Shown here: in pieces, positions 33,615 through 46,376 of the stretch | How the letters are laid out: each line of letters opens with the position of its first letter | How positions within the stretch are numbered: position 1 is the first letter of the stretch | Assembly (NCBI GenBank): GCA_021234155.1 | Contig: JAJEKV010000041.1 | Location: 4,516,829-4,580,828, forward strand | Length of the DNA: 64,000 nt | Source: Isoetes taiwanensis | Lineage: Eukaryota > Streptophyta > Lycopodiopsida > Isoetales > Isoetaceae | Reading direction: 5' to 3' | The notes under the pieces: generated by a model | What the model was told of the DNA's origin: nothing | The model's database searches: none | Seen by the model: the letters and a program-made list of their open reading frames with translations, nothing else | Position numbers and translations under genes: made by a program

Positions 33615-35144
33615 CATTCCTAGGATGGGTCCTATGAAACAACTAGTTAGCCGATAGAAGAGGAATCAACCTCAAAAAAGAATAGATCAAACCAAGATGA
33701 CAAGGGAAAATCGCCCAAGAGCCGAAAACGCAGAAAGAAATTGGCGTAAGAGACGATTGGAAAAGATCAGGTAAAGGAGGCAAACAAAGAAACTGCGAAG
33801 CAAGGCTGATAGAATAATTGGGATAATCAATGCAGGAGGCACAAAGCATGATATATGGATGCCAACGGAGAAAGAGAAGTAAGACGAACCAAGAGGAGAC
33901 ATAGTAAAGGTAGAAATATGTAGTCCAGAGGACTAGCGTAACACAACAGTGCAAGTAAACCCAAAGATAAAAGAAGCAAAGGGGGTAAATATGCACAAAC
34001 ATAATGGATTGGGAACAAGAGGAGTCGATGGGATGAATGAAGTGAGGGAAACAAGTGGAAAACAGAGGCCAATTAAAGTAAAAGCAAAAAAGGCACTACA
34101 CAAAGGAGAGAACGGGGTCAAAGAGGATGCCGGACAAGGGAAGAGATCGAACAATGACATATCTAGTCAAAGCCAAGACTGGCGGGGAGAAAATGGACAA
34201 CTGAAAAAAGAACAATAAGGAGACGACATCGATTAAAAAGACAAAATAGATCGAAAGAAATGGAAAAGAACAAACTGGACAATAATAAGGCACACCTGAG
34301 ACAACGACATTATGCGAAGAGAAATTCCAAGACAGAAAGCGACGACATCATAAAAACGATGCTAAAGGCAAAACAAGAGAAATAATGAGAGGAAATGAAA
34401 TGAGGCAAAGGTAAATGGTCGAAAGACGCAAAAGAGACAGAAGGAGTGAGTAAACCATGATTAATGGAGTCAAACCAGAAGAAAGCGAGCTAAAGAACAA
34501 CTATAACTACGTGAAGTAGACGAGAAAAAATATGAAGGAAATACAAAGACTCAAATACTTTAGAGAAAAAGAGCAAGAAAAAGAAATAAAAACTATGATT
34601 GGAAGAAAATGAGTCAAGAAGGGGCCCAGTGGAATAAAATTGAACCAACGCGAAACATGGACTAAAACCGAATAATTGAATGTGAGACTCTTAACACCAC
34701 AAGAGGTATGCATGTGGAATGGGATCAATGGAATAAACAAGTCACAGAGAACAAAGACCTACGGCGTAACATGGCCAAGCAGAGCAAATTGAAAAAAGGA
34801 ACAAGCGACAAATGGGATAATATGGTCTAAGGTTTCTGCAACACCAAGAATCGACAAAGCTAATGGGGCAACAAAGGGAGACGAAAGAAACGACGTGCAT
34901 AAGGCATAATAGAACTGTCAATGGAGCAAAAGGGAGCTAACCAAATAGCTACAGCAAATGGAGCATGTAGGAAACAATGGAAAAAACTGATACTCCTGGA
35001 AAACATATGACCAAAAAAATGAAAACAATCGCAACCAAAACATTAAAAGCGTAACAACCTAAGGTAATGTATAAATAGAACTATATAACAAAACCATAGA
35101 AATAAACCAGTAGAACCACATGTGAAAATACAAGGGCATGGAAT

Positions 35145-35415
35145 ATGAGTCGACATGTAAAATATATGCAATGCAAAGTGTTAGTCCAATATAAGGCCAA
35201 ATACAAAAAACAACTCCAAATCCTCCAACCAACCATATAATGCATTTACAAAAATGGGGCTATGAAAATATGAAACCCAAAGAGATGAGTCGACATGTAA
35301 GATATGCAGAGTGTTAGCCCAAGGTAATGTTAAGTACAAAAAAAAACAACTCCAGGTCCCAACAAACAACCATAAAAGCATCCACAACTACAAAATGGGG
35401 CACGAAATGTGAAAC
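35145..35415. repeat. 140-bp tandem duplication
   Basis: ATGAGTCGACATGTAA begins units at 35145 and 35285; both continue through AACAACTCCA and ACAAAATGGGGC. Confidence 0.8.
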
Positions 35416-36330
35416 CCAAAAAGAATGTTCAACTAAGTAGGAGAATGATTCTGAACATGAAGAACGATCAAACCCCTAAGGAAGGATAAGCAAAGAAGGA
35501 GACAAGACCACCGATTGCCAGACGAAATTAATCATCTAGATGCATACATCTATAACCAAAACACGCCCCCCAGCAAATAAATTAATTTAAACGCTAATCA
35601 CAAAGAAAAAACCAGAAAGAATATAAAAAATGATTCAGATAGGCCGAAACAACAAGAGCATACTACAGTAAGAAACAAATAGACCAAAGTTAACAATACT
35701 ACCATTAAGAAACAAATAGACCAAAGTTAACAAGTCTGCAACGAATGAAAAGCATAGAAACTGGTCGGAGAGAATGGAACAATGGAAATTCTATGAAAGA
35801 GCAAAGTAATTAACTAGACATCCAACTATGGACATATCATACCGAGAAATATAACTCATTCTTGCCAAACGCACATACGTAAATAGCAAATACCAAACCG
35901 AAACATGAGTAAAGAAACGAAAGGAAAGTGTGTTTTGAAGACTGAAGATCTAAGGTGCAAAGGATGCTAGCATAGAGAATGCAAAGATCGAATTGCATAG
36001 AATCGATAAGCAATAACTGAGGCAACAAACTGAAGTTACGAAATGCTCAAATGGATGCTCTTACTAAAAAATGGAACCTTTAGAGCAAACATGCTCATAT
36101 GCAAAGCGCGACTTACCAGGAGAGACTGCAAAGATCAACGAGCAACTGATATTAAGCCGTTAAGTGTAGGGAAAGACATGATAGAAAGAGCCTGCCTGCA
36201 TGAAGTTAGCGATAGAAAGTGCCAAACATGCCATCACCTCAGAACTTCCCGATTAAAAGGCAAAAAATGTTCTATGGTTTACTAATGGAATGAACGACAT
36301 AACCATCTCTAAGGGAAAAAGAAAAGAAAA

Positions 36331-36437
36331 GCCCCATCTGGGTGTCTCCACTAAATAATACAATGTACAACAATGCTGTACAACAATAAGCCCCATCTGG
36401 GTGTCTCCACTAAATAATACAATGTACAACAATGCTG
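36331..36437. repeat. 59-bp tandem duplication
   Basis: GCCCCATCTGGGTGTCTCCA starts at 36331 and again at 36390, almost identical over the unit. Confidence 0.85.
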
Positions 36438-37344
36438 AGTCACAATGCTGGTAGCAAGCTAGTGAAACCATTATGGCCGGGATTAAAAAACCTCGCCCTT
36501 TCGGGTTTTCGAGGAAAAACCCTGACAATAATGGGATCACTAACCAATGCTAACACAATAGATCTTGTACCCTCATGCTGACTAGCCTTATTGGGTGAAA
36601 ATACATTACAGCAATGAAGTTGCCAAAGACGAAACATGTTTGAATTGTCTTCTCCATAGATCTTCATCTTGTGCTTCGAATCCAAAGCTCTCTTCCACAC
36701 AGCCACGCTACTTGATCACCCTCCTGTAAGATAACTTGTGTACTAGAAAAAACACCATGTTCAATTATCTGTGAACCCTATGTTCGCTGTAGAAGAGCTC
36801 CTCAAAGGTAGAAACTTTAGCATCTCGATATGAACAACTTGAGATCTTGTTTCGAACAAACGATAAATATGCTCATCTGGACGAAATGATCCAAAACAAA
36901 ATACCTCAAGGACCAAAACCTTACATGAAATGGGCAAAAATGACATCTCATAAGACATACTACGTGCAAGCAAAAAGGAGAGAGAGATCTGGCTAAAAAA
37001 CGACACAAAAAACACGTTACATACAAAAACCAATGCAAAAAGATGAAAGACAAAAAAAATGAACAACCTAAGTCTCCATAAATGAACAGTCCAACTAACT
37101 AATACCCATAAGTGTCCCTACAACAACAAAACAAAAGGGGCCAACTAAATAGGACCATACATGGACTGCAAATTGGTCCGGCTCATGTCTATTCAACAAT
37201 AACCACTAATGTGCCTCTAAACAACATGAAGGAAAGACAAAATTTCGTGCAACGATGTATATGTAACTAGCAACGCAACAAAAAATTACCCCAAACAAAC
37301 AAGCTAGAAAAATGTCTAATGGAATCCAAAAATTTATGTATTGA

Positions 37345-37480
37345 AAGACTTGAACCCATGACCATGTAAGATAATGTATTGAGAGTCAGATAAAATTGAA
37401 TATGAAAACCCATGACTATGTAAGATTATGAAACCCATGACTATGTAAGATAGTGTATTGAGAGTCAGATAAAATGGAAT
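37345..37480. repeat. Short tandem duplication
   Basis: CCCATGACTATGTAAGAT-like units followed by TGTATTGAGAGTCAGATAAA occur twice with partial third copies. Confidence 0.7.
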
Positions 37481-37724
37481 ATGAATCGTCTATAGAAAGA
37501 TTTGGACCCAAACGATCGAATCCAAAAAACTGCATACAAAGTGATTTGAACCCATGACCTCGAAAGTGAAAATCATCTACGTATCCAACACATCACACCA
37601 AATTGTGTTTAAATTTTACGCTGTTGATAATATATCAGGTAAAACAGCACCGACTCACAGACACGAACTGACTTACAGGGAAGGAATTGTCCTGAGGAGA
37701 GTAGCGGCAGCAATCCGAATCCCT

Positions 37725-37795
37725 TGGTCGGATTTGAACTCGAGTCTCCACAGTAATAGACGTGAGACCACTATCAGGTCTGAGCTGCAGCAGAT
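37725..37795 (-). repeat. tRNA-derived SINE fragment
   Basis: On the minus strand GCAGCTCAGACCTGATAG resembles a pol III A box region. AGTTCAAATCC about 40 bases on is a B box. The body resembles a degenerate tRNA. A second B-box-like string (GGTCATGGGTTCAAATC, minus) lies near 37541-37557 and another near 37350. Confidence 0.45.
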
Positions 37796-38874
37796 CCGGC
37801 TGGAAGCGACCTCGTAGAAACTCTGGAACATCAGACAAAAATCTTCGCGCTTGCAGGAACCCTCGAAACAAGATCTGTCGGATGCCATCGTCCAGCAAAA
37901 CAGAATGAAAGATAAGAGCTTTTCATACACAGAAACTGAGGAATAGAAAGGAAATCCTCGCAGCCAAGAAACAAGCGTTTTTTATTAGTATAGGGCACAG
38001 CCAAATTCAGACGCCAAGAAGAAGCAGTACCATGCAAATCGAATTTCAAAGCGGCAAGCAACATAGATGGATCCGAGAAAGCTTTAACCGAATCAAACAA
38101 ATAGATGGATCTAGATTTAAATGAAACCAATTGAAATGTAAAAGCAACCACTGTAACTGTTCTCCGTTCCCAATCCTGCAAAACGCCATGAACCCATCCA
38201 AAATATACAAAAGCCTACCTTCTTATTTGCCAAAAAACTTACTGGAACTCAACTTTAGAACCGGGCAACTCAAAAAATACAGAAGGAAATCATTGGGAAC
38301 ACCCAGCACGCTATAACTACCAAGAGCTCCATCAAATTTCCAACAAATCGTATGTTGTGACTCTGGAGTAAACCGCCTAAAGGAGCATCAAAGCACTTCC
38401 GATTGTCGAACCACCAGACAGAAGCAAGAGGCACCAAGGCAGTGCGCTTTTGCACTCCCATCAAAAATTAGGGTAGGAAAATCCATGGATGAAGGAACCT
38501 AGAACAAATAGGGTAGAATAAAACTTGTGGAGCCAAAAATGAGCAGAAAAGAAAGAAGCTCAAGAGAACGCCGATGGCTGAAAATGAGGAAGGAGGCGGT
38601 ATAAATAGGAGAGCAAGGTAGGGCATCCCCATCCAAGGAATGTCAATTAAGCAATAGAATCGTGGCATTATCTTACATGCATAGCTCTATGTTTGCCAAG
38701 GCCAGAACCCAGCTACAAAGCATAGCCTAGCCATACTAGAATTCATGCTCGTTGTTCCAAACACAAGTCGGGATCTGCAAAATCCACAACAGAACAACCA
38801 TGAGTATGCCTTGCTTGGAGTTACTTGTGTAAGCACCAATTCCATCTCTAATGGAACACCCATCGAAACCTAAC

Positions 38875-39215
38875 GCTCTGATACCACTAAAACATGACAC
38901 TTGACGTGACATGCTATCTCACCACCCAACCACGAGCTCTCAGCCAAAATACCGCTGCCCCAGAGCTCTCCCCCGAGCAACTATATAGTATGCACGCCCT
39001 TTGGCCCTCCTTTGGATCAAACCCTCCTTTGGACAAAGGCTCAAAGGTCCAAAGGCCCACACGGCCCAAAAAGGCCCAAGGCCTTTTGCCATGTCCTTGG
39101 CATATATCAGTATCTACCACCGATTTTGCCTTTGGCCTAGTTGCCACAGAAAAATGTGGATTGCTATCCACCTTGCACTTCTCTACCAAAATATCTCGAC
39201 TATGCAAGTGTGACA
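38875..39215 (-). mobile_element. LTR with primer-binding site, Ty3/gypsy-type fossil
   Basis: On the minus strand a 321-bp LTR runs from 39215 (TGTCACACTTG) to 38895 (CAAGTGTCA), with the usual TG...CA ends. Eight bases further is TGGTATCAGAGC (38886-38875), the initiator-tRNA-Met primer site. A TATA-like ACTATATAG lies inside. No pol sequence follows within the window, so only the 5' end of the element is represented. Copia cannot be excluded. Confidence 0.65.
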
Positions 39216-40564
39216 CCCCCCAAAAAAAAAAAAAAAAGGAAAGAAAAAAATCCCAAACAATCGTAGCCATATAACCAGCATATCGTAAAATATTCTATAA
39301 AATGCTACATCTAAACTAAATCAAGGCCTTCTATATGTCATTCCCACCTCCAACAAAAGGATTGCCCCCTACGGGCAACCCAAAAACATCATGGTACGAT
39401 GTCCCATGTTGCACTGCGGCGACCACATTGTCATGTGAGGTTTTTGTAATATTAAAAATGTTGTTGCCATAATATGGCCCCGATCAAAAACCATAGTTTT
39501 AGAACTCTAGATTTCTGAAGGTTTGCTGAGATATTTGAATGCATATGAAGCTGATGCTGACATGTGGATTTTGAGAAGAAGCTGTACATTGTGCTTGCGA
39601 AGGTTGAGCTACGGATAAGATCCCGCGTGCGCCCTTGTTATATGGCGAGCAGCCAAGGCCTTTCTAAATCTATTCCCTGCAACTTGCAAGTCGGCATGGC
39701 CATGAAGCAGACTGGCAGGCTGCCGTTGTTACTGTCTATCATCTTTCTGGTCAATCTAGTGGACCTATCCTTACAACAGGACTCTGACTCAGATCTTTAA
39801 ATGTAGTAGGTTTCATCAGGTATTCCTGCTATGATTTCAATTTCAAAGAACTCGTGTTTCAATCTGCTCCTGACAATTCCGGCAACTGATCTCCTGCTAT
39901 ACCCTATCGATCTCCAAAGAAATAAATGGAAGTTTTGAGACAAAGGATTGTGACAAAAACAGAGTACTGCAATTGCATATCATTCATGAAGCCTAGCAAA
40001 CTGTGTAGACACGCCATGTTTTGCAGAATTGCAAGCGCACCCGTTCAATTTTCCCTATAAATCTTGGATCAAAATTAGAGCAGAGGACGATAGGAACACC
40101 GGACGATAGGACCTTTATTCTCTGTTACTGGTTCTGCATGGGCGATGGTCCGAAAGGGGCCGGATTTTCTCTGCACAGATGCAAAGAAAAAACAGAGAAT
40201 ATTTGGGATTTCTTCACAGAAAAAACAAGGTGCAAACAGGGGATTTCACTATTCTTCCATCGATCTTTCCCTTTCAGAGCCGATTCCTGTTTTTACTTCC
40301 TTTTTATCTTCTTCCAAAAGCAATGATCCTATCAGGAGTTCATAGCTTGATTCTTGCATCAAATGAAGGCCTCCTGCACAGAGTGCAAATACCTGTCTAA
40401 CAGTGCAGAGTGCAAAAACAGAGCTGTCACAGGGCAAACATAGGATGCAAACACCATAGCCATGGTTGGAAATACCAAGCGAAACACAGAAACGCCAGAA
40501 ATGCAAAGCTAATGCTGGAATCAATCAAGAACGGACAAAATTTTAAGGTGGACAAAATTTCATT
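39216..40564. other. No firm gene
   Basis: The plus frame ending at 39800 contains MAMKQTGRLPLLLSIIFLVN, which looks like a short signal peptide followed by a stop-limited tail. It could be a first exon but has no support beyond that. The rest is featureless. Confidence 0.25.
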
Positions 40565-40699
40565 GGAGAATTTCACTCACCGTTGAAATTTCTCCAGGAA
40601 ATTTTGAGCAGACCTGGCGGCGCCACTCACAGCTCCGCCGCTCGTGGCCTGCCAGCTCAAAATTTCCTGGAGAAATTTCAAGGTGAGTGAAATTTCTCC
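40565..40699. repeat. Foldback element, 45-bp arms
   Basis: The left arm 40565-40609 and right arm 40655-40699 are inverted copies with only two single-base length differences (GGAAATTTTGAGC inside, GGAGAA-TTTCACTCACC outside). The 45-bp loop is GC-rich with weak further pairing. The DNA could extrude or its RNA could form a long hairpin. Confidence 0.85.
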
Positions 40700-40939
40700 T
40701 TCCAAAAAATATGTGCATCAAAAATTACAGTATGGCACATAAATCCAGGCACCATTTCGTTAACTAGGTGTCATGATGCCCTTGCTGGATTGGAAGGATT
40801 GCACTGCGGCCTCAACATAAGGGGAGAAATTAGACCTTAGGCGATGGAGCCTCACCATAGCAAAGAGGCTAGACCCCATTAGACATCACGAAGATCGCAG
40901 GAAGTAGACACGACATAGGTTACTTTGACTAGATACGTG

Positions 40940-41310
40940 GAAGTTGAGCTCTTTTCATGCTTCATAGCCAAGGGGTGGTCTTATGCGCCCACGAAACTTG
41001 CTCTCCACAATAATATTGAATTCTGGACCCATTAGTAGAGTCAATTCGCAGTTTTTTATTGGAAAAGTTGCCCCTCCATCGTCAGGCATCCAATAAAGAG
41101 TTTTGGAGAAATGTTGCTTCCAGGGATTTTAATTGATCCATGTCCACGTAAAGGATACAATGCAGAACCTTGGTCGAATATAATATAAGGAGGTGCATCA
41201 GGACTTTTACTTTTGAAAATAGAACTTTTAACAACTACCAAATTGTCTTGGGTCATTCGGTTCGGTTGATAGATCCAAACTTCCTTCTTTCAATTGCCAT
41301 GGCTCTATGA
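40940..41310 (-). pseudogene. Diverged LINE ORF1-associated repeat, third copy
   Basis: It shares AAGGGGTGGTCTT...GCCCACGAAACTTG and a later GATAGATCCAAACT block with the repeats at 21055-21600 and 22400-22560, in the same order and orientation. No open frame of use. Confidence 0.45.
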
Positions 41311-41960
41311 AACACACCCAAGCCCTTACCACATATAAGCAACTATCAGTGGGAAAGATGGGGGTCTGCATGAACCCTACAATAACCCAATGCAAACACA
41401 TAAGCAGGTAGGTATACAAGGGGAGGAGTACTTACCTCAGAGTACGCCTATGAACATAATAAACTATATGTTAGATTCTACTGAAAGAAGGCTTGGCTGT
41501 TAACGCTCAGTCTTGACTAAAGACAAAAATTGTTACTGATGCATAATGGCTAGTTCCACATCCTTTTGTCCCTCTCCCAAGCCTTGTGCAGATTTGGTCC
41601 ATTATATCTCATAGGAGCTAAGACCTTGGGCTAGGAGACCATAATTATTAATCAAGAGTAAACATTACAAGAAATTTATCGCAGCGACTTTCTATCAAAT
41701 TCGTGCAAGTTTCAAATGACGTGAATGTCAAGCTTGGTGTCAGTTTGAGAATTCCAAAAGTTAAATCCATTATCAACTTCAAATATGGAGGATTTCCCAT
41801 TATATTGAGAAGTGATGCCACATAGAAGATTTGCGTGAAGTGGACTGCTAGTAAATCACTCGAGATAAATCCATTATTAATGTTTAATCTTTGATAATTC
41901 AATGCTTTCTTAAGAAGAGGAGAGTATAATTGTGGCATAATATAATGTGTTGCAGTTATA
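41311..41960. other. No gene; MITE-like end near 41665
   Basis: TTACAAGAAATTTATCGCAG at 41665 is shared with 56121-56141 and resembles the inner part of a CACTACAAGAAA-type terminus. Otherwise nothing recognised. Confidence 0.35.
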
Positions 41961-42770
41961 ATGCCACGGTTCTATTGCGATAGCAATAGAACTGTCATTC
42001 CTTGGATGGGAACGCCCCATCTTCTTGCCCTCCTATTTATAGACCAGTTTTCCCCATTATTGGCTATGGGCGTTCTCTTGGGCTTTGCTTTGGACGATTG
42101 CGCCTCTACCTAGCTTCCCGCCCTCCCCCTCCCCGCTTTTTGTCCTTCCTTTGTTGATGTGAGTTCGTTTTCACTTGTTCGGTTGGTTCCTTAGGTTCGT
42201 TGGGGGTACTTGGAGGCATGTGTATAGATATTTTTTCTTCTTCTCTCGGCGTGGCGATGTTGCCTCCGAGGCGGTACCAACTGGCAGTCTTAGTAATGTT
42301 TTCCGGTTGGTCGACCGTGGCTTTCTCTCGGCGTAGCCCTGTGGCTTCCGAGTTTGTTTTTTCTCTCTGTCTTCAGGGCGTTGTTCCTTGCCTACTATCT
42401 GAAACTTCTGATGACTAAGGGGTTTTCTCTTTTCTAGGTTCTCTCCCTCTAATTCGTACTTTCGGTGACATGGTCTGCAGTCCACAGAGGCTCCTCAACT
42501 CAGGAGGGCGACGTTCACGTCGGCTCCACAACAAGCAGTTCGCACTCGATGGGGACGCATTTTTTGGCTTTGGCCAGACTCTTTGTACTCAAATCAAGTT
42601 TGACGGATTAAATGCTCTCGAGGATTGTCTATATTTTGGGGCATATAATATTAAGTATTGTTTTCATCCACCCTACGGGGGCTCCTTGTACTCAAAATTT
42701 TTCCAAAGCTCAGTGAGAACACCACTTCACTTCACTAGTGTGTAGATCAGGACCCATCCTAGGAATGAGT
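41961..42770 (-). mobile_element. Hairpin-ended repeat family, copy 3 (inverted)
   Basis: The mirror of copy 1. Hairpin GTTCTATTGC/GCAATAGAAC lies at 41969-41992, CATTCCTTGGATGGG at 41996-42010, the TATA motif (minus) at 42034-42041, and the far end CCCATCCTAGGAATG at 42753-42767. At about 0.8 kb it is the most compact copy and defines both borders. Internal CTCGGCGTGGC/GCCTCCGAG blocks correspond to the minisatellite of copy 1. No coding capacity. Confidence 0.65.
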
Positions 42771-43640
42771 TTGCAACATATAGTAGCGATATAATTGTAA
42801 ATGAAATTTGTACTTATGTCTATATTATCTCTTTAAATCCCTATGATGTTCTGTTTTATATGGCGTTATATGACGGGAAGAAGTTTAGTGATATATTTTA
42901 TAAATCTCATATTGCTCAGGTGTGGACGAAGCGAGTGCACATAAAAGTTATTTGGCCAAACTATAGACTTCAATAGGCAGGACAAATCACAACAAATCTT
43001 CTATTACTGATGGAAAATTGAGAAATGGCTCTTGTTTGTGGCAAAGATTGCAGCTCAAGCAGTTTGAAGAAAAATATAAGAGTAACCAGTAACGTCGGTT
43101 CCCAAAGGTTTGACAACAAATTTGACAAAGAAAGGGGGCATTTTTAAGCATGTTAGTTGCCTTCTCTTGCATTAAGAGCATCCCCACTGGGAGACCCTCA
43201 CTGCAATTGATGCATGTTGCAACTCATTTTCTTGTGCTGAATTAGGCTTTTCAATCTGGCACCCATGCTCTCCACCTAAAATGTTGCGATTTATGGTCTG
43301 TAAGAATCACCGCTTCTTGCAAAAAAATCAGCACGCCTGGCCCTGAGCACATCTTGCGAACTAAATTTGATATAAGAATTCTCTAGAAGTCAGTGTTTAG
43401 ATTCCTGAGACCGCAAGATCAAGAATTGCCCAAAAGTATTCTAGTTTGGGAACAAGTCTGAGAAGAAGCTAATGCTGAAGGATCTAGCGCTGAAGAATCA
43501 CCCCTCAGAGTTTTCTTCAAAATAAAGTTTTCTAATCGCACCACGGGCTTTGCTTGAAAGCAAAGGTTTTCACTTGATGCAAATGCCTGGCATTCCCCAA
43601 TAAACGTGTTTTCTACTTGTTTTATCCCAAAAACAAAAAG
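42771..43640. other. No gene recognised
   Basis: Ordinary AT-rich sequence between the repeat family and the 3' side of LINE-C. Confidence 0.35.
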
Positions 43641-46370
43641 AATAGGCCAGGAAGAAAGATAGGAGACTGAATTATATAGGTTTATACAAGATGTGCATAT
43701 CTCATCTAGCTGCGTAAGCATAAGAAAATGCTTCTCAAACACGAGCCTAAAGTATTACATACTTACTCCAGCATAGGAGACTTACGATAAGCTTTAATTT
43801 GAAGATATTGGATCCATTTACTTCTTCCTTGAGGGAGGAAGACTTATAAGCCATCAGTATCTTAGCTTGAGCTATAACAATAACACCATGAATGAATACT
43901 TGGAAGATGCGCAGCCTACTGCTCCCAGATTGACTACAATTACCAACCAGGCCCTTTACAAAATGCCTTTTGCTTAGCTGAGCCCATGCACCTGGGGAAG
44001 ATGCAAAGAGGACAGACCTTCGAGCCACGACCATGCTGGTTGAACTTCTAGACAAGAAAAGAGCCAATGTTCATGTTCAAGTGTTTCAACATCTAAAAGG
44101 CAAAGCAGGCATTCCCTAGAAATACGAGGATCATAGTGATGATGCACGGCATTTATACGTAAACACCAATGCAAAACTTGCCAAAGTACAGAAGCTTTAG
44201 GATGAAGCAACCTATCCCAAAGACAGTGCCATGGACGAGCCCATATAGGTTCTGGGATCTGTAATTGCCATCCATTCGATAGTGAGAGAGTTCACATGGA
44301 GCTAAGAGGAGACGATATAGATGGGGGACAAATTACTTGCCTTTGTGAATATCCTTGTGACAACCCCACGACGCCCTTTCCATGACACCAACTCCCACTA
44401 TGAGAGGCAAGTTCTCTGCTACCTTCTTCCATACAGTTAAATCCCAATGTGAGAGTAAGAATTTTGCTTGAAACGCAGGCCATGACAAGAGGGGACTACC
44501 TTCATACCATTCTGTCGCCTTTGTGTAAGGGGACGACTGATGCAGCAAGTGGAGGCGCCGAGATGTCTGGCGGCAATGGCGCCCACCATCATCCACAGAA
44601 TACCCAGGAGAGCATGGATAGAAGTGCATGCCCAAAGTAGATGTCTGACTGCATCTTATGTTGCCAATAGTCGTCGTAGAAAAGAAGATGCATCTGGAAA
44701 ATGCTCAAGAGATTGAAATAGAGCCCAAGAAAGAACTAGTTTGAATGCCTTCTTGCCTAGAGGAATACAATGGCCAAGAGATTGTTTAAGAAGGCATAGA
44801 CTAGGAGAGTCATCTTCACTATTCAGAAGCCTCCAAATAGATTTTAAGATGAAGACCTTACTCTACAGTAAGAAGTCCATCATACCCTCGCCGCCTGTCC
44901 ACTTGGGGAGGATGCATTTAGACTAGGTTATAAAACACTCTACTTAGTGCCAGCCCATATGAAATTTCAAACTATTGCAATGAGCTCTTGTACTCTAACC
45001 TATAAGCTATATAAGCATGGGTACCGTTGAAAACTAATTTGGCCATTGTAATGCGACCAGCAAGAGAACACTTTGCAATTGACTTCCAAAATAGTTGTTT
45101 CTTCAAACCCGTAATAATTTCTTCCCATGCTGCTCTTAAACTAATATGAATATCAAGGGGAATTTCAAGTAGCTTTGGTGGCATGTCCATAAACAAGAAG
45201 CTTCAATGGATAATCATGAAGGCATGTCAGAGTCAAAGTGTCCAACATCCATAAGGCCATACACTTTTGCCGACCCACCAACACCGGAAGCCAGTGAGAA
45301 TGTATTTAAAGCATTTTTATAGCTTCAAGCTTCTAGGGATTGGCAACCTGAAAGAGGAATGTGTCATCTGCATATTGATTGCAAACTTCTTGCATACTGA
45401 GACTCTGAAGGAGTCCATCTGGTGTTGCAACATCAAACAACTATGATATCCACAACAATTGCAAAAATGAGTGGTGCTAAAGGGCATCCCTGATAAATAC
45501 CACGATTAAGTGGGAAAAACTATGATGGCTCACCATGAAAGAGAGCAACAACTTGAGCAGAGACATATAGCTTCATAACATCGAATGTGAATTGCTGCCA
45601 GAATCCCAATATGAGCAGACACAAGCGCATAAACTCCCAACTAACACTGTCATATGCCTTTGTAAAATCAAGTTCGAGATACACAACATGATGATTTCAC
45701 TGACATGCCCAATAGATCCCCTCGTATGTATCTTCTTAGAATAAATCCCGATTGAGTTATAGAAACAAACTCAACCAAAATGTCCTTTCCCCTCTCTACA
45801 AATGCCTCGCCAAGTATCTTATATATCGATGATAATAAAGTAATTGTTTACCAATCTGAAATAGTTTGGAGATCTTTGATCTTGAAGTAGCGAGATGGCA
45901 CCTATATTCAAAATTTTGTCCAAGATAGCAGACCGATGAAAGTCACAAAGAGCATCAAATAGATCTGGCTCCAACCACTCCCAATATCCTTGAAAGAACT
46001 CAATTGGTGTACCATCCAACCCTAGGCGTTTCCCCTTTTTAAGTTCAAAAAGCAAAACCCATATCAACAATAGTTATTGCAGCATCTATTGATAGACATT
46101 GCTCTTTAGAAATAATGGGAGAGATCCTAGATAGAACCACGTCTCATATTTCTGACTGAAAGGGCAGATGTCTTTTGGCAAAAAACTGCCTAAAGGTGAT
46201 CATGTAGATGCGCTTGAGATATGTTGGCTGTGAGATTACTAAACCATCTGACAGACGCAGTGATCAATGATGACATGGCTGGCATTATGTAGGGCCGCTT
46301 AGCTACATGAAAGAAGCAGCCAGTACAAGGGTCTCCATCATGGAACCACTGCAAACATGCACCTTCAGCT
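43640..46370 (-). mobile_element. 5'-truncated, decayed LINE (LINE-C)
   Basis: A minus-strand LINE related to the full-length LINE-B. It starts inside ORF2 at a segment parallel to LINE-B's QWFKSGDRCSHFFFRAAK (here QWFHDGDPCTGCFFHVA near 46300). RT pieces follow: LDGTPIEFFQGYWEWLEPDL near 45990, then LLEIPLDIHISLRAAWEEII near 45160. The zf-RVT end is RISRECLLCLLDVETLEHEH near 44100. Many stops and shifts break the frame throughout and its 3' limit is approximate. It abuts the DUF7869-like remnant at 46377. Confidence 0.8.
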
Positions 46371-46376
46371 TGATAA

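Larger units (their letters stand above)
33615..38665 (+). mobile_element. Hairpin-ended repeat family, copy 2 (long)
   Basis: It starts CATTCCTAGGATGGG directly after the hairpin of copy 1 and ends with the same right segment (TATAAATAGG at 38600, CCCATCCAAGGAATG at 38628-38642, then a half-eroded hairpin GCAATAGAATCGTGG). The 5-kb interior is strongly purine-rich on the plus strand and carries no recognisable gene; long minus-strand frames there are low complexity. A block near 36480-36540 matches 32500-32560 of copy 1. It may be a larger relative of copy 1, or copy 1-like ends flanking unrelated sequence. Confidence 0.45.

Noticed and set aside
35145-36437. A CRISPR array in the repeats
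   Set aside because: Only two-unit tandem duplications without spacers, in plant-type DNA.
33349-37066. Many Phe/Leu/Ser-rich minus-strand ORFs
   Set aside because: Products of purine-rich strand bias; low complexity, no motif.
32255-38665. Copies 1 and 2 as the LTR pair of one retrotransposon
   Set aside because: They share only their ends and one inner block, no primer site or pol lies between them, and the order does not fit two equal LTRs.
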